DNA of 64,000 nucleotides from Gordionus sp. m RMFG-2023 (Eukaryota > Nematomorpha > Gordioida > Chordodea > Parachordodidae), in assembly GCF_954871325.1 (NCBI RefSeq), contig NC_088777.1, forward strand, positions 29,985,366 to 30,049,365, in the 5' to 3' direction. Positions 12,755-23,927 of this stretch are shown one piece after another. Both the position numbers and the translations under genes were made by a program. Positions within the stretch are counted from its first letter, which is position 1. Every line of letters begins with the position of its first letter. The notes under the pieces were generated by a model. The model worked only from the letters and a program-made list of their open reading frames with translations. It made no database searches and had not been told where the DNA came from.

Positions 12755-13475
12755 GTGGAAACTATTTTATAAGTCAAAATATATTTAAATGAGCTTTTAC
12801 CCCATATCTAAATTCTTTGTAAAAATATTACTGATTACATAAGACTAACATTTAACATTAAAAAATTTCAAGCCAGGTTCAAGCTTACAATATTAGGAAA
12901 AAATTTCCAAGCATCCAAGACCTTATAATTTTAAAAAAGTTATTCAAGCCCAGATCAACCCTTAATAATTTGTAAAAGATATTCCCAAGTCAGGTGCAAG
13001 CCAATATTAATTTTGAGGTTCCAAGCCCAGTTCAACCCATAATTTTAAAAAAATTTTCTCACCTTGGAGATAGTTAAATTTTTAATTGATTTATCATCAC
13101 ATGAAGGGGAAATATCCGATTTACCAATTAGTCTACGGGTTAACTCTTAGTTATATATGCCAAAAAAACATGTGAATTCCGTAATAAAGGAAACTGGAAA
13201 AGCCTGGGAAAACCACATTTTAGAGAATCATGACAAAATAAGGTCTGCCCTAATATTATTATAAGAAATATTAAATGTTACTTCTTTTTATTGGAGATAA
13301 CCCCATATATTGTTATGGAGAAAAATATGGATTGAAATTATGTCCACTGAAACAATTCTAACAAAATCTATTTTTTATAATGCTTAATGATTAATGTTTG
13401 TATCATTATTTTTTATCCATAAAATAAAAATAAATGACCTTTATACATTTTTGTACTATGATCAATTAAAATTAT
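12755..13475. repeat. Dispersed repeat, copy 1 (matches 20455-21058)
   Basis: Long stretches are shared with 20455-21058 in the same orientation: TAAGACTAACATTTAACATT, CAAGCC(C)AG words, ATTAGTCTACGGGTTAAC, AAACATGTGAATTC, AATCATGACAAAAT and GGTCTGCCCTA. It contains no coding frame. One copy lies on the 3' side of the partial Helitron and the other on the 5' side of the longer one. Confidence 0.8.
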
Positions 13476-13720
13476 ATCTAAAAAATAAATTGTTGTTTTT
13501 CAGATAAATTTAGTGTATGTCTTGCATTTCCAAAAATTATTTATCAAAGAATTTGATTAAAGGTATCTATATCTTTATGTTAAGTAAAAAAAAATCTATT
13601 TAAATTACAAAAATGCCATTAAATACTAATGAAACTTATATGCAAATTATTTACCTATTTTTTAAGAAATGTTTTTTTCTTGCCATATAAATTTAGGCTA
13701 ATTTTTTAAAAAAATAATGA
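13476..13720. other. AT-rich spacer
   Basis: Nothing recognised between the dispersed repeat and the partial Helitron. Confidence 0.5.
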
Positions 13721-13723
13721 GGA

Positions 13724-14790
13724 TTAATTATTATTTTGTGTATTTGATAAAATTAAGAGCAAATCCTTCTTGACATTATAATTTTTGATGGAAAATGCGA
13801 CAAAATAAATCTGGGCGGTCGTCTGGAGAGGAAATAATATTTCTTCCCATTTAGGGTTGTAGGTGAAAGTAATTAATGACGGATTACCAAAGCAGTGTAC
13901 AAAACCTATTGCGTCCTGATAAAAATGATGCATATGCCTTGGGATACTGGTAAAAGAAGAACGAAAAATAATATTTCTGTCAAAAGATCCCCCCTAAAAT
14001 AGAATCATAAACGAAAATATTAACTCAACCATAAAACGGTCGTAAGTATTGTTATAAAGGCCATGACAGTACACTGCATATTTTTCCATTAATAAAGTTG
14101 ATGAAATTGGCCGTACTGCACATTCAAGTTTGAACATCTCTCTAAATTTTCATGAAAGTTCCTCAGAGAATCGGATAAAGTATTATTTATATTAACTCCT
14201 AGTGAATTGAATGTTAGTACGGAATTAATTGCTTATATTTGTTAAAAATTAAGCAGAGGTGACATAGGGATTGTGGTAGTAGTGATAGAAATATCATTTG
14301 GAGATAACTGGATGAAAATAAAATAAACATATAGATATAAAACATTAGATAAAAAAACAAAATAAACTTCCAGAGGAGTTCATATCAGGCGCAGTTCTTT
14401 AATTTTGGCTACCAGTAACTCTAGAACAGGTAAGGCGTTTGTTGAATCGTCATTATTTTCTTTGCTTATCTTTAATAATAAATTCATCATGTTTTGTAGC
14501 AATGTGAGAAATTAAGGTTGGGTTAGATAAGACAAATAAAGTAAAAATTATAAATAAACTATTGTTGAAATTAAACAAACATAAAATAATGTAAACCCGT
14601 AGAGGGGTCAATATTAATGCATATTTCTACTAGTTGGAGTGCTATCATCAAAAAAAAATTTGGGGGGGACTTATCAAGCCTAATATGATATTAAGATTTA
14701 TTTTGCAATTGTTCATTATTAATGGCTGATATATCAATATTTGAACAATTATAAAGAGGAAATAATATGGGGATAGTTATCTAAAATAAA
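13724..14790 (-). pseudogene. Partial Helitron Rep N-terminal region, copy A
   Basis: The minus-strand segment 13933-13724 reads QDAIGFVHCFGNPSLITFTY then NPKWEEI, which is the Helitron_like_N signature found at the start of the rolling-circle Rep domain. The DNA from about 13930 to 14790 parallels 18290-19530 of the longer Helitron, including two exon-like modules ending near 14370 and 14604. It lacks the HUH nickase core and helicase, so it is a truncated copy. Many stops and frame changes are present. Confidence 0.75.
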
Positions 14791-15399
14791 AACAAAAATT
14801 TCTCAAGTTAATTTTATAAGGTAGGATTAAAATAAAATACCATTCGGAGAGACCAATTGCCAAACTTTTAAAAAAAATTGGATCCTTGTGAATAGGTATA
14901 GAATAATTTAAATAATATATAAATACCGTAATATTTTTTTTTTTGGAATAAAAATAAAATCCTAATAATAGAAAACCCCGTTTAGTCTTTTTTATTGAAA
15001 GAATAAAAACGAGTATTGTTAAAAAATGTAAGATCCTTAAGAATAAATATATAATTTTAATTGAATAAAAATAAATATTGTAATATATAACGATTTTTTG
15101 GAATAGATATAAAATCCTATATAAAATTATTTATAATAAAAATAATGTACTATGTATATTTTTTTGAGCATTATACAAAATAATCAGCAGGGAAAATAGA
15201 GCAATGGTGGATCCGACAAAATGGCATTTTAAAAAAGTAGGATCCTTAAAAATTATCATATTATTTTAGTTAAATATTAAAAATAATGTACTTTGTACAT
15301 TTTTAAGTTAGTTAGACAAAATATTCATCAGAGATAAAAGGGCATGTTGTGCGCCCCGACAAAATGGATAGCTTTAAAAATACGTAGGATGCTTAAAAT
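14791..15399. other. AT-rich sequence between Helitron copies
   Basis: Words such as AAAATCCTA and GTAGGATCCTTAA recur several times (near 14870, 15030, 15230, 15390), suggesting an old degenerate repeat, possibly a Helitron 3' region. No coding frame is supported. Confidence 0.4.
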
Positions 15400-15439
15400 G
15401 ATATAAATTTATTTAAATTATTTAAAAAAATCATACTAA

Positions 15440-16900
15440 GTAATGTTCACTCGTATTCATATGGGATTAATCGGATATAACCTCACGATATACCATATTG
15501 GTTGTAGTTCTTGTTTTATGGTCATAATCTTTAGTTTATGAGAACAAACTCGAGACATAGCCCCTTATAGCTGTCCATATAAAAAACAGTAGGATGTAAA
15601 TAGATGTCAATTTGTTCAACATTTGTCCCTGAGTTTTATTAATTGTCATGACAAAAGCAGGTCTCACGGGAAATTGGCGGCGCTTAAAGGAAAATGGCAA
15701 GCCAGAATCAGTAGGAATTAAACTTATTCTAGGAATGAAAACCTTAGTGGAGAAAACTATCAGAAACAAATTCTGCCTTAATTATATTTGTTAGCAAAAA
15801 AGTTATAACCAATTTAGTCCCATTATTCAAATCAGAAGCAGAATTTAAATTACGCATTAATATTATAGGTACCCCGACTTTGAGTGAAAGTTTGAGAGGT
15901 GGTAATCCTGATATACTTAAAGAGTTTAAAAATTCATTAGTGATAAAGCGTCGCTTCTTCCTCGGTTATCGTTTCATCAGCACTTATATATAATTCCAGG
16001 AATTTTGTTAATCAATTGAATATTTATGAAATCGAGATCTACGTTTTTAGGGGTCAGGATGGCATTTTGAGCAAATGATGTACGGTTAAAAGAAGTATTG
16101 TTTGCTTCGTGAAAATGTAGAAGTCTCATATTAATACCTAACCTTAATGGCACTAAATGCGACCATAAATACGATCATTTTAAGGTTGAGTTAACAATGT
16201 TGCATCTCCACCACGTTTAATAACAGGTAAAATTTGTCTAAAATCTCCGCCAAAAATAATAATTTTACCACTAAAGGCTTATCTAATTTCATTATATCCT
16301 GGAATGACCCCTCGAATATATGTTTATGAGTCATTTAATTACCGATTGTCTTATCAATTCAGCTATTTGGCTTTGGTAAGGAATATTTTACGAGGAACTT
16401 TCATGAATACTTAAGGGGATGTTGAAACGTGAAAGTGCAGTACGGCCATTATGAAGAAGGGTTGAAGCAATGCCAGAAGATTGCAACAGCTATTGCAAAT
16501 TTGCCCTGAGCTCTTAAGTTAAATAATATTGAATTTAATAGAAATGATTTTCCAGTACCCAACTGGCGCAATTGATATGGCAACTTAAAGGAGAGACCTT
16601 CCTCTAAACAATGATTCCATTCGGCATCATCAGATAACAGACCACGTCGAATACATGCATCTTTAAAAGTATTACTGACAATACCATCAAAAGAGCTTAG
16701 ATCTTCAAAGCATGTTAGCCTAGCTACATAATTAAGTAAGAGTCTTAAATAAAAAACCTCACCCTCTTTAGGAGAAAATATGCGTATACGACCAATAAAC
16801 TTATCACCACCCCTTTGACGTTTTATCCACTGTTTAGAGAAAGGTTTTCACATATAAATCGTACAAAATCTGAATAAATATATTGTCTGGCACTTGTGTC
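15440..16900 (-). pseudogene. Helitron helicase domain (Pif1/RecD-like), broken
   Basis: Minus-strand segments show the helicase motifs in order. Near 16570-16440 is a block like the Walker A neighbourhood (LGTGKSF, then SSGIASTLLHNGRTALSRFN). Near 16260-16190 is IFGGDFRQILPVIKRGGDAT, the motif II/III block of Helitron Pif1 helicases. At 15769-15600 are [37 protein letters not shown] and GQ, the C-terminal Pif1 motifs V-VI. The intervening sequence has multiple stops and shifts of frame. In a live element this would unwind DNA during rolling-circle transposition. Confidence 0.85.
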
Positions 16901-17249
16901 AAGAGCATTAATTTTAAATTATTCAGTTAATTTTATACCAGGAATTTTAGTTAAGATATTATTTAAATCAGCATTTGGTTGAAAAAGGACCAAATGTTGA
17001 TTAGGTAGATGAAGGCCTAATCAATATGCAGGAAAATGATCCTGCATTTCATAATCCAGAGTATGCCATAGCAATTCTATGGTGGATATATATCGATCAT
17101 CAATGAACTGGGTAGTTTCATCGACATTATTAATGGAAAGAGATGCAGTAGTTCTGTCATGGCCTTTGCAACAATACTTATATAGGTATTTTATGGACTG
17201 GATTGAAGAACAAATTTATACATTTATATGTGCATTATATATTTTTTAA

Positions 17250-18919
17250 TAAATGCTTATTATAAGGTATAATCCAACGGTTGTTAAATATAAATCAGTT
17301 TAATATTTTTTGGAAGATAACGCCACCTTTTCGTCGCCGATATAAAGGGTAACTATACTTATCAATAGAAGAGGTATCCACAAATGATTTAGGATATTTT
17401 TTAGAGCATTTTCCATCAATCATGCAGGGATTATTAGGAAATGTTATATATACCACATGGCCCATGTGTATTAAAATTGCTAATAATTTGAAACAGCATA
17501 GGCTCAGTTATTTTATTAAAAATCTCAGCACAAACTACTCATCATAAGTATCAGCCGTTGGTAGCCTATGAGTTTTATGGTTAATGATGCTTACTACCAA
17601 GTGAATGTATGGAAATATTTTAAATACCAATCTAATTTGCTAAATACCGACCAAAATTTATTAAAATGTAATAAGACCCTTATTATTTAATATATTAATA
17701 CGGAATCACGTGGTCGAGTCCGGCCTTTTATATATCATCCCCCCAAGGATGGAACCACCAAGTTAGAATAAGAAAAAAAACATAATCATTCCCGGGATTC
17801 GAACCCGGAAGCATAGGATAAGTAAGCCAAGCTCTTCCCTACTAGGCCATAGAGGCTATCCAAAAATCACCATTTTTCAAATATATATTATAAATATATT
17901 TGGTAGTGTCTATCCAAATGAAAAATGAACAAAATTCAAATTTGATAGATGGTACCTTAAGGTACCAAGCATCATTAACCGAGTTTTATCTAGTATAAGA
18001 CACATATGACAATGAGGCAACCTTCTTTTCTGGAATTCTATGACATCTATATATGCGATTACTCTTCCAAGAACATGATAATATAGCAAATCCTTTTTAA
18101 GATATTTTAATTTTTGACGAAAAACGCGACAAACTAAATCTGGGCAGTCGTTTGGGGTCTTATGAGGAAATAATTCACGCATTATTTCATCCCATTTATT
18201 GTTGCAGGTGAAAGTAATGAAAAATGATGACTTTCCAAAGTAGCGTAGAATAGTCATTGTGCATTGTGTCCTGATAAAGCTGATGCCCATGCCTTAGGCC
18301 ATTGGTAAAAGAAGAAGGCAAAATTATTCTTCTGCCAAGAGTGTCAGCATAAGTTTCTCCCTCTAAAATAGCATCATGTATGCTTGATAGAGTTATGCGC
18401 TTAATTTGGATTGATTATTACATATAAAATTTAATCGAAGCGTTTCCTGTTTGGCATAACTTTCCACGATAAATTGGTGCAAAAGATGTTTGGATCTTAA
18501 AATAACATTCTCATCATCCTGCCTGACCATAAAGCGATAGACATAGTACTCTCTGCAGTTAACATATTTATTAGTTGAGTTTCTATAATAAATGGATGGG
18601 TGGTATCCAATATCGCCTATGGGAAATAGAAGAACATGTTGCAAGGGGTAGGACGGTGAACCTGTCCAATAATTTGAAAGGTATAATTTCCTGAACGCGA
18701 ATTGGATAAATTATTATTTATATTAACTCCTAGTGAAGTTAATGATAGTGCGGAATTATATGCTCTTATGTTTGTTAAAAAGTGAGATGATAAACAATTA
18801 TCCCCTGTAAATAAACGTGATAAATTTGGTGGTACTGGGGAAAATTTAAATAAAATTACCTTCCCATTCAGAGCCTTTTGATATTTTTTCTCCATTCCAC
18901 ATTTTAGCATTACGCGCAT
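17250..18919 (-). pseudogene. Helitron Rep (HUH nickase) region, broken
   Basis: The segment 18290-17910 reads TILRYFGKSSFFITFTCNNK WDEI, then DLVCRVFRQKLKYLKKDLL, VLGRVIAYIDVIEFQKR and RLPHCHMCLIL. The HxH inside LPHCHMCL is the metal-binding HUH motif of rolling-circle Rep proteins. Upstream segments (18919-18393) hold the preceding Helitron-specific domain. Downstream, after the SINE insertion, about 17440-17310 reads NPCMIDGKCSKKYPKSFVDT then YPLYRRR, a conserved Rep block. Stops and frame changes occur between segments. Expected tyrosine nuclease residues further on are not readable with confidence. Confidence 0.85.
17710..17864 (-). repeat. tRNA-derived SINE with pol III A and B boxes
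   Basis: On the minus strand the A box TGGCCTAGTAGG (17849-17838) and the B box GGTTCGAATCC (17805-17795 region, within a perfect CCGGG/CCCGG T-arm) are spaced about 33 nt apart, as in tRNA promoters. The acceptor stem does not pair and the anticodon arm is weak, so this is not a tRNA gene. A tRNA-unrelated body follows (TCTAACTTGGTGGTTCCATC, then GGCCGGACTCGACC) and ends in an AT-rich tail near 17710. It interrupts the Helitron Rep region. Confidence 0.75.
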
Positions 18920-18941
18920 ATTTATGTCATGTTTACGATAT

Positions 18942-19870
18942 CTAATATAGGTGAGTGGTGGTCATCAAATATATGTCGAAATATGTATGGTAGAGGTGGC
19001 ATAGGGATTGTGGTAGTGGTGATAGATATATCAGTTGAAGGCATCTGGGTGAATATAAAATAAGCATATATAGATATAAAACATTAAAAACCTGCAGGGG
19101 AGTTAATATCAGGCGTAGCACCTTATTATCCTGTATACCAGTAGTTCTAGAACGGGTAAGGCGTTTGTTGAGTCGCCATTTTCTTCTTTGCCTATCTTTA
19201 ATAGATTTATCATATTTTGTAGCAATGTGAGGGATCAAGTTTGGGTTAGCCTAGAAAAATGAGGAAATCAGGCAAAATATAAATAACATTATTATTGAAA
19301 TAAAACGAAAATTAAAATACTGAACTAAACCTGTAAAGGGTTAATATTATATGCATATCTCTAATAGTTGGGAGGCTATTATCAAAAAATAAATATTATC
19401 TAGTTGAGACTTATCAAGCCTATCAGTATCATGTTTTTCTGAACGTTTATTTTGTATATGTTGATTATTAATGGAACATATATCCATATTTAAACAATTA
19501 TAAGGAGGAAATAAGGCAGGGCTTGTTATCTAAAATAAAAATTTTAAAAAATATTAATGCGTTAAACTTGCAGAGGAGTTAATATTATGTTCAACTCTCT
19601 AGAAATTTTGGGAATATCATCAGAAGCTAAATTGGATGTATTCCAAAATGTAATAAGTATAAGCATTTTTAGTATATAAAGATGACTAACTTTTTTTATT
19701 GTTAGTAGATTTTGTTGATCTTCACGATCACTGGAGCGTTTCTTTTGTTGATTTACTCTCCATCCTTTTCTTTTATTAATGACGGATAAATCACTATCTG
19801 TACAATCATTAAGTGAGGTTTAGACAGAGCTTGTTATCTAAAATAAAAACAAAATAATAATATAAAATAT
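18942..19870 (-). other. Exon-like modules at the 5' end of the Helitron gene
   Basis: Four modules on the minus strand share one plan. Each starts after a pyrimidine-rich acceptor (TTTATTTTAG before ATAACAAGC, or TTTTTCTAG before GCTAACCC). Each ends with a coding stretch close to LxLILTPLQ followed by a donor-like CAG/GTTTAA (near 19886, 19572, 19333 and 19092). Putative introns between modules are only about 40-95 bp. The best-preserved module, 19240-19093, is open throughout and includes DRQRRKWRLNKRLTRSRTTG, a basic N-terminal block typical of Helitron proteins. It joins in frame to the next exon beginning MPSTDISITTTTIP. Two further modules lie in copy A (near 14604 and 14370). Splicing is inferred from sequence only. 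Confidence 0.6.
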
Positions 19871-20144
19871 ATAAATGCATTGAACCTGAAGAGGAGTCAA
19901 TATTAAGTTCAACTCCCTAGAAATAGTGGGAATATCATTAGAAGCTAAAATAGATATTCTAAAATGTATAAATGTATAAGCATTTTTAGTATATATAGAT
20001 GAATACTTTATTTTGCATTGTTGGTAGATTTTGTTGGGTTTCACGTCATATGACTCAGTATAATTTAATTTGCTTGAATATGAGCTGAATTAAGAATTGA
20101 ATGATATTTATTTTTTGATATTAGCCCAGCCTTCAGCTATAGTG

Positions 20145-20325
20145 TGTAGCCTGAGGTGGGAAATAAGAGAAAATTAAATGGAAAGAAAATAGGGAAATTA
20201 AAAGGGAAAGGAAGGTAAAGATAAAGAAAAAGGAAATTAAAAAGTAAAGAGGGGAAAGGGAAATGATGAGAAAGGGGAAGATAATAAAAGAAATTAAAAA
20301 GAAAAGAAAGGAAAAGAGAATTTTA
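20145..20325 (+). repeat. Polypurine tract, about 180 bp
   Basis: The + strand is almost entirely A and G with few interruptions (GGGAAA, AAAGGAA, AAGAAAAG words), giving extreme strand asymmetry. It lies between the Helitron 5' modules and the second copy of the dispersed repeat. Confidence 0.85.
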
Positions 20326-20454
20326 GTTTTTTTTTAAATTTTGATTTTTCACATATTATTTGAGACTGTTGTTAAAATAATGAATGTTAATCTTCAGTAG
20401 GGATACATATGTTGTCGGCATAGCATAGTCAATCTACATTTTGTAGGTTATTGA

Positions 20455-21058
20455 AAACTATTCTTTGAGTCAAAATATATTTCTTTATAAAAATATTACT
20501 GTATATAAGACTAACATTTAACATTAAAAAATTCCAAGCTAGGTTCAAGCCCACAATATTTGGAAAAAATTTCCAAACAACCAAGATCTTAATAATTTAA
20601 AAAAAATTTCTCAAGCCCAGCTCAATCCCTAAAAATTTTGAAAACCAAGCCAATATTAATTTTGAGAAATATTTCCCAAGTTCGGATATATTAAATTTAT
20701 AATTAATGAAGGGGAAATCTCTGATTTACCAATTAGTCTACGGGTTAACTTCTAGTATACATATAGAAAAAACATGTGAATTCGTAATAAGGGAAACTGG
20801 GAAAGCCTGAGCAAACCACCTATTAAAGAATCATGACAAAATCAGGTCTGCCCTAGTATTATTGTAAGAAATAACAAATCTTACCTCGTATTATTGGACT
20901 CCAAAAATTAAGTTATGGAGAAAATATGGATTGAAATTGTGTTCACTGCAAAAATTCTAACAATTTATTTTTTATAATGCTTAATTATTAATGTTTGATT
21001 ATTTGTTATACATTTTTATACTTTTTTGTACTATGATCAAGGTTATAATTATATTTTG
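20455..21058. repeat. Dispersed repeat, copy 2 (matches 12755-13475)
   Basis: The same ordered words as copy 1 occur here (TAAGACTAACATTTAACATT, ATTAGTCTACGGGTTAAC, AATCATGACAAAAT, GGTCTGCCCTA, TTTTGTACTATGATCAA) in the same orientation, about 7.6 kb away. Confidence 0.8.
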
Positions 21059-21780
21059 ATTTTATAAATTTATAAAATGCTTTAAAAATACTATTTAAAA
21101 ATAAATTAAGACTGTTGGTATTTTATTGAGTAAATGTATAAAATATTAATGATAATATGAATAATATAATTATTTTCACTAATAGCAGCTTCTTAATAAT
21201 TGTTTTGACTGTTGGTGAGTAAATAATTTTTTTAATGGTAGCTATATATAATATTAATAATTTGTAATATTTTGTAAATAAGATATATATAATGTATTAC
21301 TTTGACATCCAATATTTGCATACCTCCGAAAAAAAAAATTTTTAATTTAAAAAATATTTTTTAGATAGAAAATTTTTTTTAAAATTTTTTTTCTTATTGC
21401 GAATAATTTTATTTAAAATTTATAAATAAAATTATATAAGATATGAAAATGAAATATATTTAAAAAAACAAATAAGAATTTTAATTTTAAATGATAACAT
21501 GGTTTAAAAATATATATTAAAAAATATATGTAAAATATTAAATAACAATAAAAATATATTGTAAAATATTAAATAACAATAAAAATATATTGTAAATTTT
21601 TTCTAGCATAGTTAAATTAGATATTTACAAATTTAATAATTAAATTTATATTGTTAAACCAATTAGATTTTAAAAAATTTAATTAATTTTTTATAATTTT
21701 TAAATAAAAGAAAAATCATTTAATTTGGTAAATATAATGAGAAAGTAAAGGTGATAACTAATATGTTTGGGATTAAAAGT
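21059..21780. other. Very AT-rich sequence
   Basis: No gene is seen. A 32-bp unit containing AATAACAATAAAAATATATT is duplicated in tandem at about 21536-21600. Confidence 0.6.
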
Positions 21781-21949
21781 TTTAAGCCTAGAGTAGTTTC
21801 TAGATAGTCCAATCGCTTAAATATTGATGCATCTACGATTGAGGATTTTTATAAAATAAATATACAATTTTATTCTAAACAGCTTTCATTTTCTTTTACC
21901 GGTTGAGTCTGAATAACTTGAAACGCGAGAGGATATTAAGTCTCAGAGT

Positions 21950-22250
21950 TTTATTCTGATGAATTATTAGGATCGTATAATAAGTTACTTTGTGATGTCG
22001 AATTTTGGTATAAAAATTTTGACAGAATAGAGTACTCTTTGAGACCAAAAAATGCTTTGCAGGCCCTTTCCATGTGTAATAGCACTTTAGATTCCCTGCC
22101 TAATGTAAAAACATTGCCTTTTATTTTAGCTACCTTACCGATTAGCACCTGCACTAATGAAAGGTCTTCTTCAATTTTGAAAAGGTTAAACCCTATTTTA
22201 GAAATAGCACCGGTGAAAGCCGTTTAAATGATTCGTACTATTAAATATTT
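21950..22250 (+). pseudogene. hAT transposase C-terminal fragment
   Basis: The + strand reads WYKNFDRIEYSLRPKNALQA, LSMCNSTLDSLPNVKTLPFI and LATLPISTCTNERSSSILKR. This is the hAT dimerisation region, with the TLPxSTCTxERxFSxLKR motif of the DUF4371-type group. Upstream and downstream similarity is lost through stops. It is an isolated fragment; the ends of the parent element were not found. Confidence 0.75.
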
Positions 22251-22474
22251 ATAAGGAGATTTTTCCAGATAAAAATTTGATTCTAGATAAATTAGTTAAA
22301 TCTCAGAGAAAAATACACCTCTCTTTATAAATTCAAATCATAAAATTGCTATATTATTATAACATAAAATTTTTATATTCAATAAGTAATTATAATGAAT
22401 TCTTAGTTATAATATTTATATATTATACTATTTTTAATAAAAATATTGTATTTGCATTAAGAATTAGTGATCTG

Positions 22475-22770
22475 TATAGGGCCTAATTTTCAAGGCCGGC
22501 CCGGCCCGAAATTATTTTAAAAATGTTTTGTCGGCCTGGCCTGAATTTATTTTAATATAGAAATTCATTTTTATAATTACTCAAAAGATCTATGTTATAT
22601 AGCGTCTAGTTTTTATAAATAAAATCAAATATTTTTATTTTACATAAAAATATTAACATAAAATTGATATTTTAAAAAAAATCCAAGGTCCAACCCAACC
22701 CGGCCTGAATTTTTTTTAAAAATATTAGGTCCGAACTTGATTTTACTACTTTTGCAGTTCTCTAATAAGA
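22475..22770. repeat. GGCC-block repeat, copy 1
   Basis: An AT-rich core is flanked by GC-rich blocks (CCGGCCCGGCCCG and CAACCCGGCCTG) that stand out from the background. It resembles the repeats at 38786, 49166, 52351 and 52845. Confidence 0.5.
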
Positions 22771-22939
22771 ATTATTAATGTTTTATTAATATACTCATTT
22801 GTTATCATTAAAATAAATGCATAGTTAAATAAAGGGGTGTTATTTATACTAAAGTATTTTAATAATAAAATAAAATCTATAATGAAATTCTTTGCAAAAT
22901 TTTGTTATCAAAAATTTAATTAAAATAATTATTTTTAAC

Positions 22940-23264
22940 ATAGAATAAGATATATAGAGTGTCATAATAAATGGGAGGTTTGGGGAGCGATTTTATTATT
23001 CTTTCTACACCGAATGGATTGAATTAATTTACAATTGACTAAACATTGATAAAATTTTCAAAAAAATGCTTTCAGTCACGTATTAATCATAAATTTGCCC
23101 AAAATTTTGTTACTAATATTTTTTTCATTTATGGCTACTATAGTGGTTAGACACTATTAAAGCAAAAAATATTGACAAATTTTTAAAAAGCCGTTTGGGG
23201 GAGAAGCCCCAAAAAATTTAAACCCCCCCCCCCCCCCCATGTATCAATCCTGGCTACACCACTG
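22940..23264. mobile_element. Solitary hAT-type right end
   Basis: The sequence ends TGGCTACACCACTG at 23264, whose complement CAGTGGTGTAGCCA is a common hAT terminus, with a run of 16 C at 23223-23238 just inside. No matching left end or target duplication was found, so the extent to the left is a guess. Confidence 0.4.
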
Positions 23265-23305
23265 ATAATGTATATGCAAATAAAGATAATCTATTTAACA
23301 TGGAC

Positions 23306-23528
23306 TAGTGTTGTTAAACGGCTCGTTTTGAGCCGATTTTTAAAAACGGCTAACTCAATATTTTAACCAGAAAAATATTGCCTAAGCCTCAAGATTTCGA
23401 TAACATATGCCTAGACTTTTGTTCCTTCTATGAGCAAAATCTTCAGGCTTAGGTAATATTTTTCTGAATGAATTATTGAGTTAGCCGTTTTTAAAAATCT
23501 GCTCAAAGTGAGCCATTTAACAACACTA
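23306..23528. mobile_element. Foldback MITE, TAGTGTTGTTAAA family
   Basis: The 223-bp element starts TAGTGTTGTTAAACGGCTC and ends GAGCCATTTAACAACACTA. Inner inverted copies of AAACGGCTAACTCAATA and of AAAATATTGCCTAAGCCT make it a long imperfect hairpin. No coding capacity. Flanking 8-mers do not match. Confidence 0.85.
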
Positions 23529-23927
23529 GACATGATATGTATAATTTTTAATAATCATGTGATACACATTATTTGCTAACTTTTCATGGGAAATGAAGAA
23601 TTTACATAGAATTATTATTAATTCTCTTTTTATATAGATTCATATTAAAATAAGTCATAATTTTCTTTATATTATCATTATAAATTACATTTTATTATTT
23701 ATTTTAACCAAAAACAATTTTCCTTTTATATCTGAAAAATTTAATTTTTGGCTGGAACAAAAGATATCTTGGTTATAATTTCTATCAATGCATTGTAGAA
23801 ACTTAGATTTTAAATGTAGTTCAAAAATATTAATGATAATTTCTGTAAGAGTCAGCATTAAAGGATTTTATTCTTTGAAGAATATTGTTTTTAATTACCC
23901 TCATCATTGATTTTGTATGCATATTAA

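Larger units (their letters stand above)
15400..20050 (-). mobile_element. Degenerate Helitron, copy B (Rep plus Pif1-type helicase)
   Basis: In minus-strand order the element has a 5' series of exon-like modules (19870-18942), a Rep/HUH region (18919-17250) and a Pif1-family helicase (about 16900-15440). This is the canonical layout of an autonomous animal Helitron that moves by rolling-circle replication. Many stops and frameshifts show it is dead. A tRNA-derived SINE is inserted within the Rep region. The 3' CTRR end with its hairpin and the 5' TC end were not located. Confidence 0.85.

Noticed and set aside
17790-17864. A tRNA gene on the minus strand
   Set aside because: The B box and T-arm are good, but the acceptor arms do not pair and the anticodon stem is poor; a longer SINE body follows.
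23298-23536. Target duplication around the foldback MITE
   Set aside because: Both flanks contain ACATG, but at different distances from the ends, so it is not a true duplication.
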